From assembly GCA_028571685.1 (NCBI GenBank), contig CM053166.1:65062111-65126110 (forward strand): a stretch of 64,000 bases of DNA, written 5' to 3'. Positions 1 to 11,459 of the stretch are shown here, one piece after another. Both the position numbers and the translations under genes were made by a program. The notes beneath the pieces are model-generated. The model was given only the letters and a program-made list of their open reading frames with translations, ran no database searches and was not told the origin of the DNA. The first letter of the stretch is position 1, and every line of letters starts with the position of its first letter. This DNA comes from Heterohyrax brucei (taxonomy: Eukaryota; Chordata; Mammalia; Hyracoidea; Procaviidae).

Positions 1-2830
1 GATCTTACGAAGGGATTTATAGTCCCACCCTAATCATTTAACATACAGCATAGGAAAATCACAAGATGCGGACAGTCATAAAATATTGGGAATCATGGCC
101 CAGCCAGCCACATGGCTACACGTATTTTTGGGGGAACTCAGTTCAATCCATGACACTGTCATAAAGGTGAGATTTACAACGTGGAGAAACATCACATAAT
201 AACGAGGAATCATGGCCCAGATAAATTGCTGCATGAAGTTTTGGGGGTGAGAGTACAATTCAGTCCATGACACTCTCCCTTCCCTTACAGACAAGTTAAA
301 CTTGTCTGTAAACCAGGTTCTAATAATTTGCCTTTGACTTGAGTGAGTACCCCGCATGCCTTCCCTTCTCCCAGTTAAACTTGTGTCTAACTGGTTATTG
401 TAGTAGTTAATTCTAACTCATAAAGATCCCATGTATGTCAGAGTAGAACTGTGTTCTGTAGGGCTTTTAGTGGCTGGCTTTTGTTTTGATGCACCTCTGG
501 GTAGGCTCAGACCTCTGGTTGTTCAGTCAGCTTCTTGGTTTATTACCTGTTTACACCACCCAGAGACTCTTATAAGACCCCATTTTCTAAATAACTGAAG
601 CTGCTTTATCAGCCTAAAGTAACTCTTCTTTTGCTTGTCTCATCTGTACCCTTTTTGGATTCTGTCATGTAAGGAAGTGTCTTTTTCTGTGGACTCCTAG
701 AGCAGGTTAAGTTTCTTCTACTTCTGTTACATCATTAATTCCAGTGAATTTAATTCTGCAGAAACACTGTAGCAGAGTACCTGACATAGAGTAAAAGCTT
801 GTGAAAGCTGGTTGCCAACGTTTTATTCCTAAAAGACTGCATCTACCCTACTTAATTGAATAGAGACAGCAGTCTGGACTACACACACCTTGTTTACAAA
901 GCCTGAAATAGCCCTCCAGGGACAAGCACATAATTTCAACACTTCAGAATAGTGACATTTGATCCTGACTGTGCTTTGGAATAATTATGGACAGTTTTAA
1001 GTGTTTTGGATGCTGTTACTCTTAGCCCACTCAATCAAAATATCCAGGATTTAGTCTGGAATCCAAACACTGCCGTAAGCTAATGATTTACAATAAATGT
1101 ATAATTTGTCAATTATAAAAAGTTACCCGATGGTTTGTCTTCAGGATTGGGAATACACAGGATTCTGCAGTTGAAATGATTTCATGAAACAATCACTGTC
1201 TACAGCTAATAATAAAACTATTTAAAGAGAAATACAGTCTTGAAATTTGAGTTTAACTGTCAGTAACATGAATATAGATTGCTGTATTCCCTCCAAATAG
1301 AAGTATGTTCCATACACTAAAGAAAGCAAAAAACTGAAATTATTTTAAAATATTGAACAAGTACAAAGCTTTTAAAACAAAAGGTAACTTTGATGATAAA
1401 GTTAACTATCAGAAATTGTAATGACTCAAACCTTACATTACGTTGGACTAGGTTTTCTTTAAAAAGACAGTCACTGTAACATTAAAAATCATTTTCAGTA
1501 AATCTTCTTGCTTGGAAATTAATTTTCTGTTGGCTGCTTTCTGTGCTGGGGTTTGTATATAGTCTTTGAACCACAGAGGCCTCTCCTGCATAATAACTAT
1601 TTTACACAGCAGTAGCCATTTCAGTCCTATGTTATTTCTGTGTGAGATACAGATGGGCCCTAGCTGCTTCTCTTGGTTGCAAGGATGGGAGTTGGGTATT
1701 TTATAATGGTATTTGCAGGCTTGGGAGCTGTTTACTGTAATTGAGTGTCATTTCAACTGATTTGTATGTTAATAGCCAAGCTAAGTGCCCTCGATGTAAT
1801 TTATATGTGGTGAAGGTACTAGAAATGAAGACATGCAACTGTGTTGTCACTATACCATCCCTTTATTTCCTTTTAGTATGTTGAAAGTTGTTATATCAGT
1901 AATTGTCTTTATGTAGGGTTGTTATGTGTGACTGCTCTTAGTTTCTTATAAATAGATATTATTTTGTAAATTCTTTTACTCTTACGTGAATGTTTTTGAA
2001 TGTGTACACTTTTACTGAGAAAGTTTTTGTGTCATTGCTGTTGGAAACCACTTCACAATTCATGGTGTTAACAGGTTTGAAATGGTAAATCAGTAACTTC
2101 ATAACTGCTTTTAATATTATTTAACATTTATATAAAACTAGGTAGAAAACTGCTCGTGTCAAGTTTCATTGTAGAATCTTGACTACTGGTAGATTAAAGG
2201 TAAGCTAGGTAATTCGAATTACACGTGTCTCTGCTCTTCCTTAGGGGGTTTCACTGTAATAGTACAACTAAAATGCTGCCATTTTGAAGGCTATTTCTTT
2301 TTAGGCCAGTTCGTATCTTTGGATAGCTCAGCTAGGAAAGGTCTGTTTTCTTGTATCTAAGTATGTACATGAAGTGTAGATGAGATTTAGAAATGTGGTA
2401 CTGTCTGAAGTGTGTGGCTGCTGTGGTGCTCTTTTTGTCTAGAGAAAAGTCATTAATTATAAAGCATACTTTATTTAGAGTACCTTGTATTTTAAAATAG
2501 TCTGTTTTACTGTGGTAGCATACTGAGAAGATGTTTGAGGGCATATAATATGCTTAATGTAGGCCAGAAATAAAAGCTGTTATTGAAGTGTTCAAATATT
2601 GGATTTTTTTCTTTTTGGTCAACCATGATAATTCATTTTTAACTTTTGTTGAACATATAGTCTAGTGTCTATGTTGTCCTTAGGGCGTTTTAGGCTCTTG
2701 ATAAAAATTTGTTGCCAAGTGCCGTCGAGTCGGTGAGTTAAATATTTAAAGGCCCTATCATTTTGTTTACTCATTATATAGGTCTCTGTGAGTCAAAATT
2801 GACTCAGTGGCAGCAGGTTTTGTGTTTTTC
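1..2830. other. KDM6A intron, mostly unassigned
   Basis: AT-rich intron upstream of exon A. Two related segments of about 90 bp start at 89 and 206, each running from ggaatcatggccc to a CAGT(T)CAATCCATGACACT-like end; they look like parts of an old interspersed repeat duplicated side by side. From about 420 to 2700 I recognise no gene, RNA or repeat. At 2703-2735 and 2775-2825 there are scraps resembling the AfroSINE 3' end (gtgccgtcgagtcgg and gactcagtggcagcagg). Confidence 0.6.
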
Positions 2831-5410
2831 TTAATGGTGCTTTAAGTGAAAGTTTCAATACAGAAACTTAGATTGTTATGTGGCCCTGATTGTTCTCCCT
2901 ACAGTGTGGCAGCATATTCCTTTCCTCCATTCCATATTTCCTGTTTTCATTCAACTAGCTCCTTTACCTTTCTCCCTTCTCATCTCGTCTCTGGACAGGA
3001 ACTGCTCATTCAATCTCGTATATCTACTTAAGCCAAGAAGCAGACTCTTTACCAGTATCGTTTTATTTCCTGTAGTCTAATCTTGGGTGAAAAGTTGGCT
3101 TTGGGAATGGTTTCAGTTCTGGACTAACAGAGTCTGGGGGCCATGTCTTCTGGTGACCCTCCAGTCTTTCAGACTTACCAAATCTGGTCTTACTAGAATT
3201 TGACTTCTGCTTCCCACTTTTCTCCTGCTCTCTCAGGGTCTCTGTGTTGTGTTCCTTTGTCAGGGCAGTCATTGGTGGTAGCCAAGTACCATCTAGTTCT
3301 TTCAGTCTCATGCTGATGTAGTCCGTGTCCTTTGATGTCTTGCTGATGTAGTCTCTAGTTTATGTGGCCTTTTTGGAACCCTGGTGGTGTAGAGGTTAGT
3401 TGTTGTGACTGCTAACCAAAGGTCAGCAGTTTGAATCCATGAGTTGCTCCTTCGAAACTCTTTGGGGCAGTTCTTCTGTGTCCTGTAGGATCATTGTGAG
3501 TTGAAATTGGTTCAGCAGCAACAAGTTTGAATTTTTTTTTTTTCTGTTTTGGATTCATATTTTCCTTGTGTCTTTGGTGTTCTTCATTCTCTTTTGCTCT
3601 GTCTGGGTTGGGAGCAATTGATGCTTCTTAGATGGCTGCCTGCTAGCTTTTAAGACCACAGATGCCACTCACCGGAGTGGGATGTAGAATATTTTCTTTA
3701 CATTTTGTTGTGTGTGCTCACTTGGATGTCACCTGAATTCATAGTTTCCAGACCCCTGCCCCTACTACTCTGTCCTTCAAAGTGTTTGATTTTGTTTAGG
3801 AATCTTCTTAGCTTTTGGTGTAGTCCAAATTGTGCTGGTCCTTCCCTTCATCTAAAATAAGACTTGTTTACTATCTAGTCAGTGAATACCTCTCTTCCTT
3901 CTCCTCACACTTGTGGCCATCAAAGAATGTTTTCTTCTGTTTTTAAACCTTTCCTGGAGTTCTTGTAATAGGGGTTTCACACAATGTCCTTTTGTGACTA
4001 ATTTCACTCAGCATAATGCCTTCCGAATTCATCCATATTATGTTTCACAGATTCATCATTGTTGTTTATCATTGTATAGAATTCCATTGTGTGAATATAC
4101 CATAATTGGTGTATCTGTTCATATGTTGATGGGCATCTAGGTTGTTTCCATCTTTTTGCTTTTGTGAACAGTGCTGTACTGAACATGGGTGTTACCTGTA
4201 TTTATTTGTTTTACAGCTCTTAGTCTCTAGGATGTATTCTAAGGAATGGTATTGCTGGATTGATCATCTGGTATTTCTATTTCTAGCTTTTTAATGAGGC
4301 AATAAAGTGATTGTACAATTTTACATTCCTACCAGCAGTGTATAAGTGTTCCAATGTCTCTATAACCTCTCCAGCATTTGTTATTTTGTGGTTTTTTTTT
4401 TTTTTTGTTGTTGTTGTTGTTGTTTAAGGCTAACCTTTTTTGGGGTAAGAGGGTATCTCATTGTAGTTTTGATTTGCATTTCTTTAATGGCTAATGGCTA
4501 ATGATTTTGTAAGCATTTCCTCTTGTATCTGTTAGCCATCTGAGTGTCTTCTTTAGTGAAATGTCTATTCATATCTTTTGCCCATTTTTAAATTGAACTG
4601 TCTTTTTGTTGAAGTTTTGCAGTATCTTGTAGATTTTAGAGAATAGACACTGATTGGATTTGTCTTGCCCCAATTTTTTTCCCCGGTCTGTAGGTTGGTT
4701 GTTTATTTACTCCTTTGGTGAAGTCTGGACAAGCGTAATTGCTTGAATTTTTAGGAGTTCCTAGTTTTCTATTTTCTCTTCTGATGTTTCTTCAGTGTTA
4801 GTAATGTTTTGTATTTTGTGTATTAAGACTCCCAGCATTGTCCCCATTTTTTTATTCCACGGTCTTTATAATGTGGGATTTTATATTTATGTCTTTGATC
4901 CATTTTGAGTTAGTTTGTCTGCATGGTATGAGGTATGGGTCATGTTTCATTTTTGTGTAGATGGATATACAGTTACATCAATACTGTGTCTTAAAGAGAC
5001 TGTCTTTTCCCCAGTGAATGGATTTGGGGCCTTTAACAAATATTAACTGCTGCTTATAGGTGGATGATTTTATGTCTAGTTTTTCAGTTCTGTTCCATTG
5101 GTTTGTGAATCTGTTGTTGTTCATTGCCAGGCTGTTTCAATTACTGTGGCAATGTGGTAGGTTCTAAAGTCAAGTAGTGAGAGGCCTCCCACTGTGTTCT
5201 TTTTTAGTAATGCTTTGCTTATTTGGGGCCTCTTCCCTTTTGATATGAAGTTGATGATTTGTTTCTCCATCCCATAAAAAAATGACATTGAAATTTGGGT
5301 TGAGATTGCATTGTATCTATGGATTGATTTTGGTAGACTAGATAGTCTTACAATGTTGAGTCTTCCTTTCCAGGAGCAAGGTAGATTTTTCCACTGTGTT
5401 CATACTAAAT
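2831..5410 (-). mobile_element. Old 5'-truncated L1 (3' UTR and ORF2 C-terminal part)
   Basis: Reverse-strand L1. Its 3' UTR is at about 2831-3620, with the segment at 3624-3690 related to the younger L1 copies here (agatggctgcctgctagcttttaagacc). ORF2 follows to about 5410, read as degenerate antisense text such as ccatctttttgcttttgtgaacagtgctg. The only ORF in the region, 4004-4186, retains C-terminal ORF2 residues (KRWKQPRCPSTYEQIHQLWYIHTMEFYTMI). It is interrupted by an AfroSINE and carries many stops, so it is inactive and older than the L1s at 26-32 kb. Confidence 0.8.
3374..3532 (+). repeat. AfroSINE inside the old L1
   Basis: Reads ggaaccctggtggtgtagaggtt at the head, gctaaccaaaggtcagcagtttgaatcc over the B-box region, and ggatcattgtgagttgaaattgg near the 3' end. 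It sits within the 3' UTR of the 2831-5410 L1, so it inserted after that L1. Confidence 0.85.
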
Positions 5411-5544
5411 GATGGTGTCTCTAATCTTTCTTTAGTTGTAACATCAAATAGGCAACATTAGTTTGTACTTGTTGAGGGTTCTTTAAGTGTAGTTTTTTGA
5501 TCCCCTTGATATTATTGATTCTTTAACGATTACAGCCTTTGTAG

Positions 5545-5610
5545 ACCCTTTGAGGAGACTATGCTGTAGGGTCCCTATGAGCCACAAATGACTTGATAGC
5601 AATGAATATT
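5545..5610 (+). repeat. AfroSINE 3' fragment
   Basis: Degenerate: tgtagggtccctatgagccacaaatgacttgatagcaatg resembles the second half of the SINE only. Confidence 0.5.
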
Positions 5611-5614
5611 TTTT

Positions 5615-6754
5615 AAATGTTGAAATGTAATACTGAAAGCTTTGTGAAGATTGTTTCTCTAAGTATTTTTGGATTTCTATCTAGAAGCTGTCATGAATGT
5701 CAAGTCTTAGTTTGTCTAGAAGTTATAGATGATATAACTCTAGGTATTTGCATTGTGGATTGAAATGAGCTTATTGTGATTGAGTTTTTTGACTTTGGCT
5801 ATTGATTACTTTTAATGCCAAGGATTTGTAGATGCTCTAAAAGTTAAGTATATAATTTTGAGAATATTTTGGAGTTCAAAGTGATTTACTTACCTTTTTT
5901 TTAACTTGAAGATTGTTATTTATCTTGTATTGATTAGTTTATTTACTATAATGCTGGTAAAACTAGATGTCACATGTCATCACTGGGTTCTTGGTGGTAT
6001 TTTAAGTTATTGAAAATCAGTGTTATACATTGATGTTAACATTTATTTTCTGGATGGCTTATATTATTGTAGCCACGCAATGCTGTAATACATGGTAATG
6101 GCTTAATATTGCTTGAAGAGTTCTATAAAGTCAACACAGATAATTTCATAGACATTCTAAAAGGACAGTTGTATTTAAGGGATCAACTTGAACACAGGCT
6201 GTTTGATGTATATGCTGTAGTATTTCAGTTTTAAACAATGGTTACTAAAGAACTAATAAAAGCAGATAGATTTTTACCCTTTGTGACAATTCTTCTAGTA
6301 ATGTTTTGGTTTCTGTAATTCATGTCTCATTTTGAGATAGGCAGTGTTCTTTTGACATTAATGCTGTTGGAGTTCTCGTTACAGTTCTCTAGTGAATTGA
6401 CATGTTTTATTTAAAGCTATTTCGTAGCTTAATGTTTTTGCTGAATACCCAGATTTTTAAGTGTTTTTAGTATATGTAAAAATATACATAGGCTTACTTG
6501 ATAAAGTTAATTCTTTCCCATGTTCTCCAGTCTTAACTGTCATATGAAAAGAAACCAACATTTCAGTTGTCAGCAATAAATGTTGAAAGAGAGTGATTCT
6601 ACTTGGTTGACCACTGCATTTTATTTACATAGCATAGCTTCATTATTATATACATTATTATATATTAGAGCTTAAATGTTTGAAAAAAATTTTGTAAGAT
6701 ACATTGATGTGACTCTAAATTTAGTTCTTTAATTTTCTCACTCTCCTATTGCAG
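5615..6754. other. KDM6A intron, nothing recognised
   Basis: AT-rich intron before exon A. Ends in a pyrimidine-rich acceptor tract (tctcactctcctattgcag). I see no repeat family or ORF I can support. Confidence 0.6.
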
Positions 6755-6809
6755 CATTTTCAGTTAGCTTTGGTTGACTGTAATCCGTGCACTTTGTCCA
6801 ATGCTGAAA
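6755..6809 (+). CDS. KDM6A: KDM6A exon A (end of TPR3)
   Basis: Internal coding exon of the H3K27me3/me2 demethylase UTX, a subunit of the nuclear KMT2C/D (COMPASS-like) complex. The acceptor is a pyrimidine tract ending in gcag at 6751-6754; the donor is GTAAGT at 6810. The translation [18 protein letters not shown] matches the end of the third TPR, about residues 189-206 of human UTX as I remember it. The exon is 55 nt and ends with one base of a split codon, completed by exon B. Earlier exons, including the start codon, lie upstream of the window. The exon is intact; UTY is the alternative identity. Confidence 0.95.
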
Positions 6810-6854
6810 GTAAGTATTATTAAATACTGTAGTTTTCTGCATCACTTCATGACA

Positions 6855-6905
<51 letters not shown>
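6855..6905 (+). repeat. (GAT)17 microsatellite
   Basis: Uninterrupted trinucleotide array of 51 bp beginning 45 bp after the exon A donor. It is intronic: the apparent poly-Asp reading arises only if exon A is read through its splice donor. Confidence 0.97.
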
Positions 6906-7277
6906 ATTAGTGACCAGTGCTGTGGAAGTTTTTCTTCTAGAGTTGTTGAATCAAAGTTTATATTGGTTGCCATGGCAACTTGCACAAATGGAATATGCGA
7001 GAGTAGCCTGTGTCTAAAATAGATAATCTACCAGTAAAGTGAGTTGTTTAAATAATTAGAATTATGTGCACTAATAAACAGAATTGACTGTGAATTAATA
7101 ATATTGTAGATGATTTGAGGGGCTTAAAAATGAGGTTTTCCATTCTTTCAGGAAAAGTGAATGTATGAAGATTATGTGGTAGTTCACATTCCTCCTGTGT
7201 GGTATTAAAATTATTTGTTATTATGAAGATGTAGTCTAGCTTTTTATTACACTTTTACACATTATAAGCAAGGCTTG

Positions 7278-7436
7278 GCACGATCATAGCACAGTGATTG
7301 AGAGCTCGGCTGATAACTAAAAGGGTCAGCAGTTTGAATCCACCAGCCGCTGCTTGGAAACCCTGTGTGGCAGTACGCTCCATTCTGTAGGGTCAGTAGG
7401 AGTTGAAATTGAGTCATTGGTGACAGGTTTGGTCTT
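7278..7436 (+). repeat. AfroSINE
   Basis: Contains gggtcagcagtttgaatccaccagc, then ctgtagggtcagtaggagttgaaattgagtc, in the order expected for the SINE. Diverged head. Confidence 0.85.
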
Positions 7437-8975
7437 TGGGTAAGACAGGTTTGGGGTCATGTTTTTTCAATTGATTTATAAAGAATGTGAAGCATGTTTT
7501 GATACAGTGTGTTTCTTCAAGCAGTTATTTTCTGCATCTTACGTAGGTTTCTTTCCAAAAGCAGGTTAGGCTGATTATAATGTGTCTATCAATAAATACA
7601 TGGTGTTATCACTCTCTCACTTAAGAAATAGAAAATTTTGATTAGAATATATGCTAAGTGGAGTGGTTTTAAATGAAGATGTCAGATAATTTGAAGAATC
7701 CTAGATCTTAGAAAGTCAGTATTTTGATGTAAATCACAAGAGTACAGAAAGATGCTCTGTAAAAAGCGGACTCGATGTTTAGAAATAATAACTGCCTAAA
7801 AATGATTAGATCAGAGACAAAGCTGTAGAATTTTGGATATAAATTGATGAGTAAGTAACATGGATTAAGGCATGATGTGGATTAAATCATCATCTAAACC
7901 AGACCAGTTAACTCATGCTTCTGTTAAAGGCAGTTTTTAGAGAAAACATATACATACATACATAAATGTATATAAATCATTCAAATGAAAGTGTTAAAAT
8001 TTAGTATTATTCATTGTGTTTGTAGAGTAAATCGTGCAAAGGTAACAAATTCGACAGTAATTGACAGTTTCTAAGATGTTACATTTGAAAGAGAATTCAA
8101 CTCACTGAGTAAACAACTGATTTGATTTTCATGTAATTTAATACCATCTAATACGTTAACTTTGATAACTGTCAGTTTGAATGATAACTTCTAGGGTATG
8201 ATTTATAAATGTCAAACAAAATATTTTGGTAAATCCTCTATTCTGCTCTATCACAGTTAAATCTCAGGTGTGAATCATTATTGTTGAGAGAAAAATGTCT
8301 ATATGTGTAGCAGAATAGGTTGCATAAAGCAAAAAAAACTTTCACATTGAGTTTGAAGAAGTTTGAACTCATGCATACGTTTTGAAATCTACTATGCCTC
8401 TCTCATAGTTATTGAAAAAGGAAGTAGGAGATAAGAGGACACCTACCAACATCCTGTATTGCCTAGGGCTGAGGAATTTCCCAGGACATGGGACTTTCAG
8501 TGCTAAAAGATTGGTCATTCATAAAGAAGAGATCACATGCTTCAGTTATTTAGACCTTTAGAGTTTAGGCAACTATACCACAAACCCACTGCCAATTTTA
8601 GACTGTGTACTTGATAACCACGATGACTGATGTGTCACACAGTACTAACATATGTGGAATACCTACTTTGATTCATATTTCGTTGTGTAAAACCCTAGTC
8701 TCTTTATTATCTTTGAAAATTTGTTTCACCTTGAGTTTTTTTTTTTTTTTTTAATATCACTGATACGCATATACTGCAGACCTTTGGTATGTTATAAGCA
8801 ATCCCCCCATGTTACTTCATTACACTTACAAAGGTCAGCAGTGTATATTAACAAAAATACAGTAAGATTTAAAAAAAGAAAAGTTGGAGTTATTTCTATT
8901 ATATGGCACAATTCAAATATGTATTTAAAAATGCATAAATATATTTAGTGTTTCTGGAGCTATGTAACAAGGATT
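7437..8975. other. KDM6A intron, nothing recognised
   Basis: AT-rich, with a (CATA)-type short run near 7950 and a T17-like run at 8733. No gene or clear repeat family. Confidence 0.55.
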
Positions 8976-8983
8976 AATGACAG

Positions 8984-9145
8984 CTCTTGGAAACCCTGGT
9001 GGTGTAGTGGTTAAGTGCTACAACTTCTGACCAAAAGGCTGGCAGTTGATAACCACCAGGTACTCCTTGGAAACTCTGTGGAGCAGTTGTACTCTGTCCT
9101 ATAGGGTTGCTGTGAGCTGGAATCAACTTGATGGCACTGGATTTG
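8984..9145 (+). repeat. AfroSINE with 8-bp target-site duplication
   Basis: Nearly complete copy: gaaaccctggtggtgtagtgg, then ccaaaaggctggcag, then ctatagggttgctgtgagctgg. Flanked by AATGACAG at 8976-8983 and 9146-9153, which marks the insertion precisely. Confidence 0.92.
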
Positions 9146-9824
9146 AATGACAGTTGTTGTTTTTAAAAGAAAACTCATGGTGATATGAGACTTCATTATA
9201 TGATTGGCTCTTGACATAAAATTGTTTCTTCTAATATTAATTCCCAAAATAATGTGCTCATTTCTGAATAAAGTTTTACTTTGTCGCCTTTTATGGCAGT
9301 GTGTATTAGAATTTTCAATTCTAATTAAGACTTGCCAGATTGACATTTTTCTTTTAAGATCTATGCTCTTATTTGAAGAAGGTATTTAAGAATTTAAAGT
9401 ATATAGTAATATACAGTATAAAGTACAGTAGTTTTTACATTATAAAAGGTGGCTCTGAATTTAGTAACTCGTGGACTACTGTGATCCTTAATACAGGGCC
9501 TAGCCTGGGGGAACTGTGAGAGATAGAGTAGGATGTCAGGTAACTGCTGATCTTTTTTCCTTATTACCTTTATTAGATTGGGAGAAATGGGTATAGTTTC
9601 TCAATCTTTTCCATATTCCCTCAAACTAGAACCCAGTCTTCCTCTAACAATGTAATGAGGTGACGTTTGGAATGAAACTTTCAAGGAGAGCTATATTTAG
9701 AAGGGGAGGAATGGAAAAGATGGAAAACTTGCAACTAATATAGATATAAAGCAGATGTAGGACTTAGTATTTTTGTGTGCTTGGGTTTTCATCTTCTAAA
9801 GATGATATTTTTATTTTTCTGCAA

Positions 9825-10215
9825 TCTGATTTGCCAATTTGTAGTATTTAACTGCTTAGAGTGATGTAGTACTTTTGATCCAGAAAAATTAGTTGATTTT
9901 AAAGTTGCTTGTGTATTTTGGGAAACTCTACTAGTTAGTGATTAAGTGCTGTAGCTGCTAACCAGAAAATCAGCGGTTCAAGTCTGCTAGGCGCTCCTTG
10001 GAAACTCTTGGGAACAGTTCTGATTTGCCAGTTTGTAGTATTTAACTGCTTAGAGAGATGTAGTACTTTTGATCCAGAAAAATTAGTTGATTTTAAAGTT
10101 GCTTGTGTATTTTGGGAAACTCTACTAGTGTAGTGATTAAGTGCTGTAGCTGCTAACCAGAAAATCAGCAGTTCGAGTCTGCCAGGCACTCCTTGGAAAC
10201 TCTTGGGAGCAGTTC
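9825..10215 (+). repeat. Tandem duplication of about 194 bp containing half a SINE
   Basis: Copy 1 (9825-10018) and copy 2 (10019-10215) both run from tctgatttgcca, through gtagtatttaactgcttagag and gatccagaaaaattagttg, into the first half of an AfroSINE (gtgctgtagctgctaaccag). Only copy 2 continues into the SINE 3' half. The copies differ by a few substitutions and a one-base indel (actagttagtg versus actagtgtagtg). Confidence 0.95.
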
Positions 10216-10270
10216 TTACCTGTCTTACAGGGTCGCTATGAGTTGGAATCAACTCAGCAACAGCAATTTT
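10116..10270 (+). repeat. AfroSINE (complete copy of the duplicated pair)
   Basis: Runs from gggaaactctactagtgtag to gggtcgctatgagttggaatcaactcagc. Its first 100 bp are also present at 9921-10018 because of the tandem duplication. Confidence 0.88.
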
Positions 10271-11424
10271 GTATATTTTGATTGTTTTTATGTATTTGAT
10301 TTGCTTTTGTGTCAAGGAATTTGTGGTATTTTAGTTGTTTCCAGTATTGGCGTAGGTAACCAGCATCATGATCCTTCACAGAACTGAATAAAATAGCTTT
10401 CCAAGCCTTCTGCCAGGCTCAGTGATTCATAATCTATGAGATCTGAGCTCTGGAGCCTCTTTTTAATAGACTTCCCAAGTGAATTTTACAGTTAAGGGTA
10501 ATCATATTAATTCATGTTGCACACCCCTGAGAATCACTGTGGAACTTCTCCTGAAAAAATCTGCAGGAACATTTTGCATATTGTTTTGAAAGTCTCGGAT
10601 GCCTGGAAATCCAACTGTGACACCTAGCTAGATAGAATATTAAGAGATATGTCATTAAGGAGTGGAAAATCATAGTATTTAAATACTTAGAATCCAGTTT
10701 AATCCCTGACTTGTGTTTTTTGAATCATTCATACTCTGTTGATGCAGCAGTAGGAAAAGTTGCAGATAAAAGCTGAAATATGCTGTTTTTGTTTGATTTT
10801 CAAGATATACTTGTTAATGTTGGTACTGTTTAATGTTTTTGACTTCAAGTGACTTGAATCTTTAAAAAAATAGAGGTTGTTCAGTTTTGAAGGCTAAAAG
10901 AAAAATGTAAAAAGTCAGTTCCTCTGTGTATTATTGCCTGACTCTAGCTTCTTTATAAATGTTTATGTGAAACAATGGTATAACAAATTTGAGACAGTTT
11001 TGTTTCAAAAGCTTTCATTAAGTACTAATTTTATTATGTTCTTTTGAACTTGGAACTCTTTTAAATACAGTGCACTGAAATGTATGCATTTTAAAGGTTT
11101 TGTCTACTTGCTTAGTATTGTCACTTTGAATTTTGTAAGTATACTGTTTGTTGTAGATTTTAATAATTACATTGATAATAAATTTTGTTTTATAGTGAGC
11201 TAACATAAATAAATGTGTAGTTTTATAAAAATCATGATCATGGTCTTCAGTAAGTTTTTTATATTCTATTGAAAACAAAAAGTTGTATTTCTCTACTACT
11301 TAAATATGTTGTGTTCACTGTGTTTGTGTACAGTAAAGCCAAAAAGCGTACATTTTATATTATTCTTAATTTGCCCCAAACTGTTATATTATGATTGATT
11401 TTTCTTTTCCATCATCCTTTGCAG
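10271..11424. other. KDM6A intron, nothing recognised
   Basis: Ends in the exon B acceptor. No repeat family recognised. Confidence 0.55.
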
Positions 11425-11459
11425 TTCAGTTTCACATTGCTCACTTATATGAGACCCAG
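11425..11459 (+). CDS. KDM6A: KDM6A exon B (35-nt small exon, TPR4)
   Basis: Very short coding exon between a ccatcatcctttgcag-type acceptor and a strong GTAAGT donor at 11460. Joined to the last base of exon A it reads IQFHIAHLYETQ, the first helix of the fourth TPR of UTX. It ends on a codon boundary. It is too short for an ORF scan and is recognised only by phase and match to the family. It is followed by the 23-kb repeat-filled intron, so a 35-nt exon here depends on its splice sites. Confidence 0.95.

Noticed and set aside
6774-7022. 82-codon ORF with a long poly-Asp run
   Set aside because: It is exon A read in another frame through its splice donor into the (GAT)n array; no sign of coding constraint.
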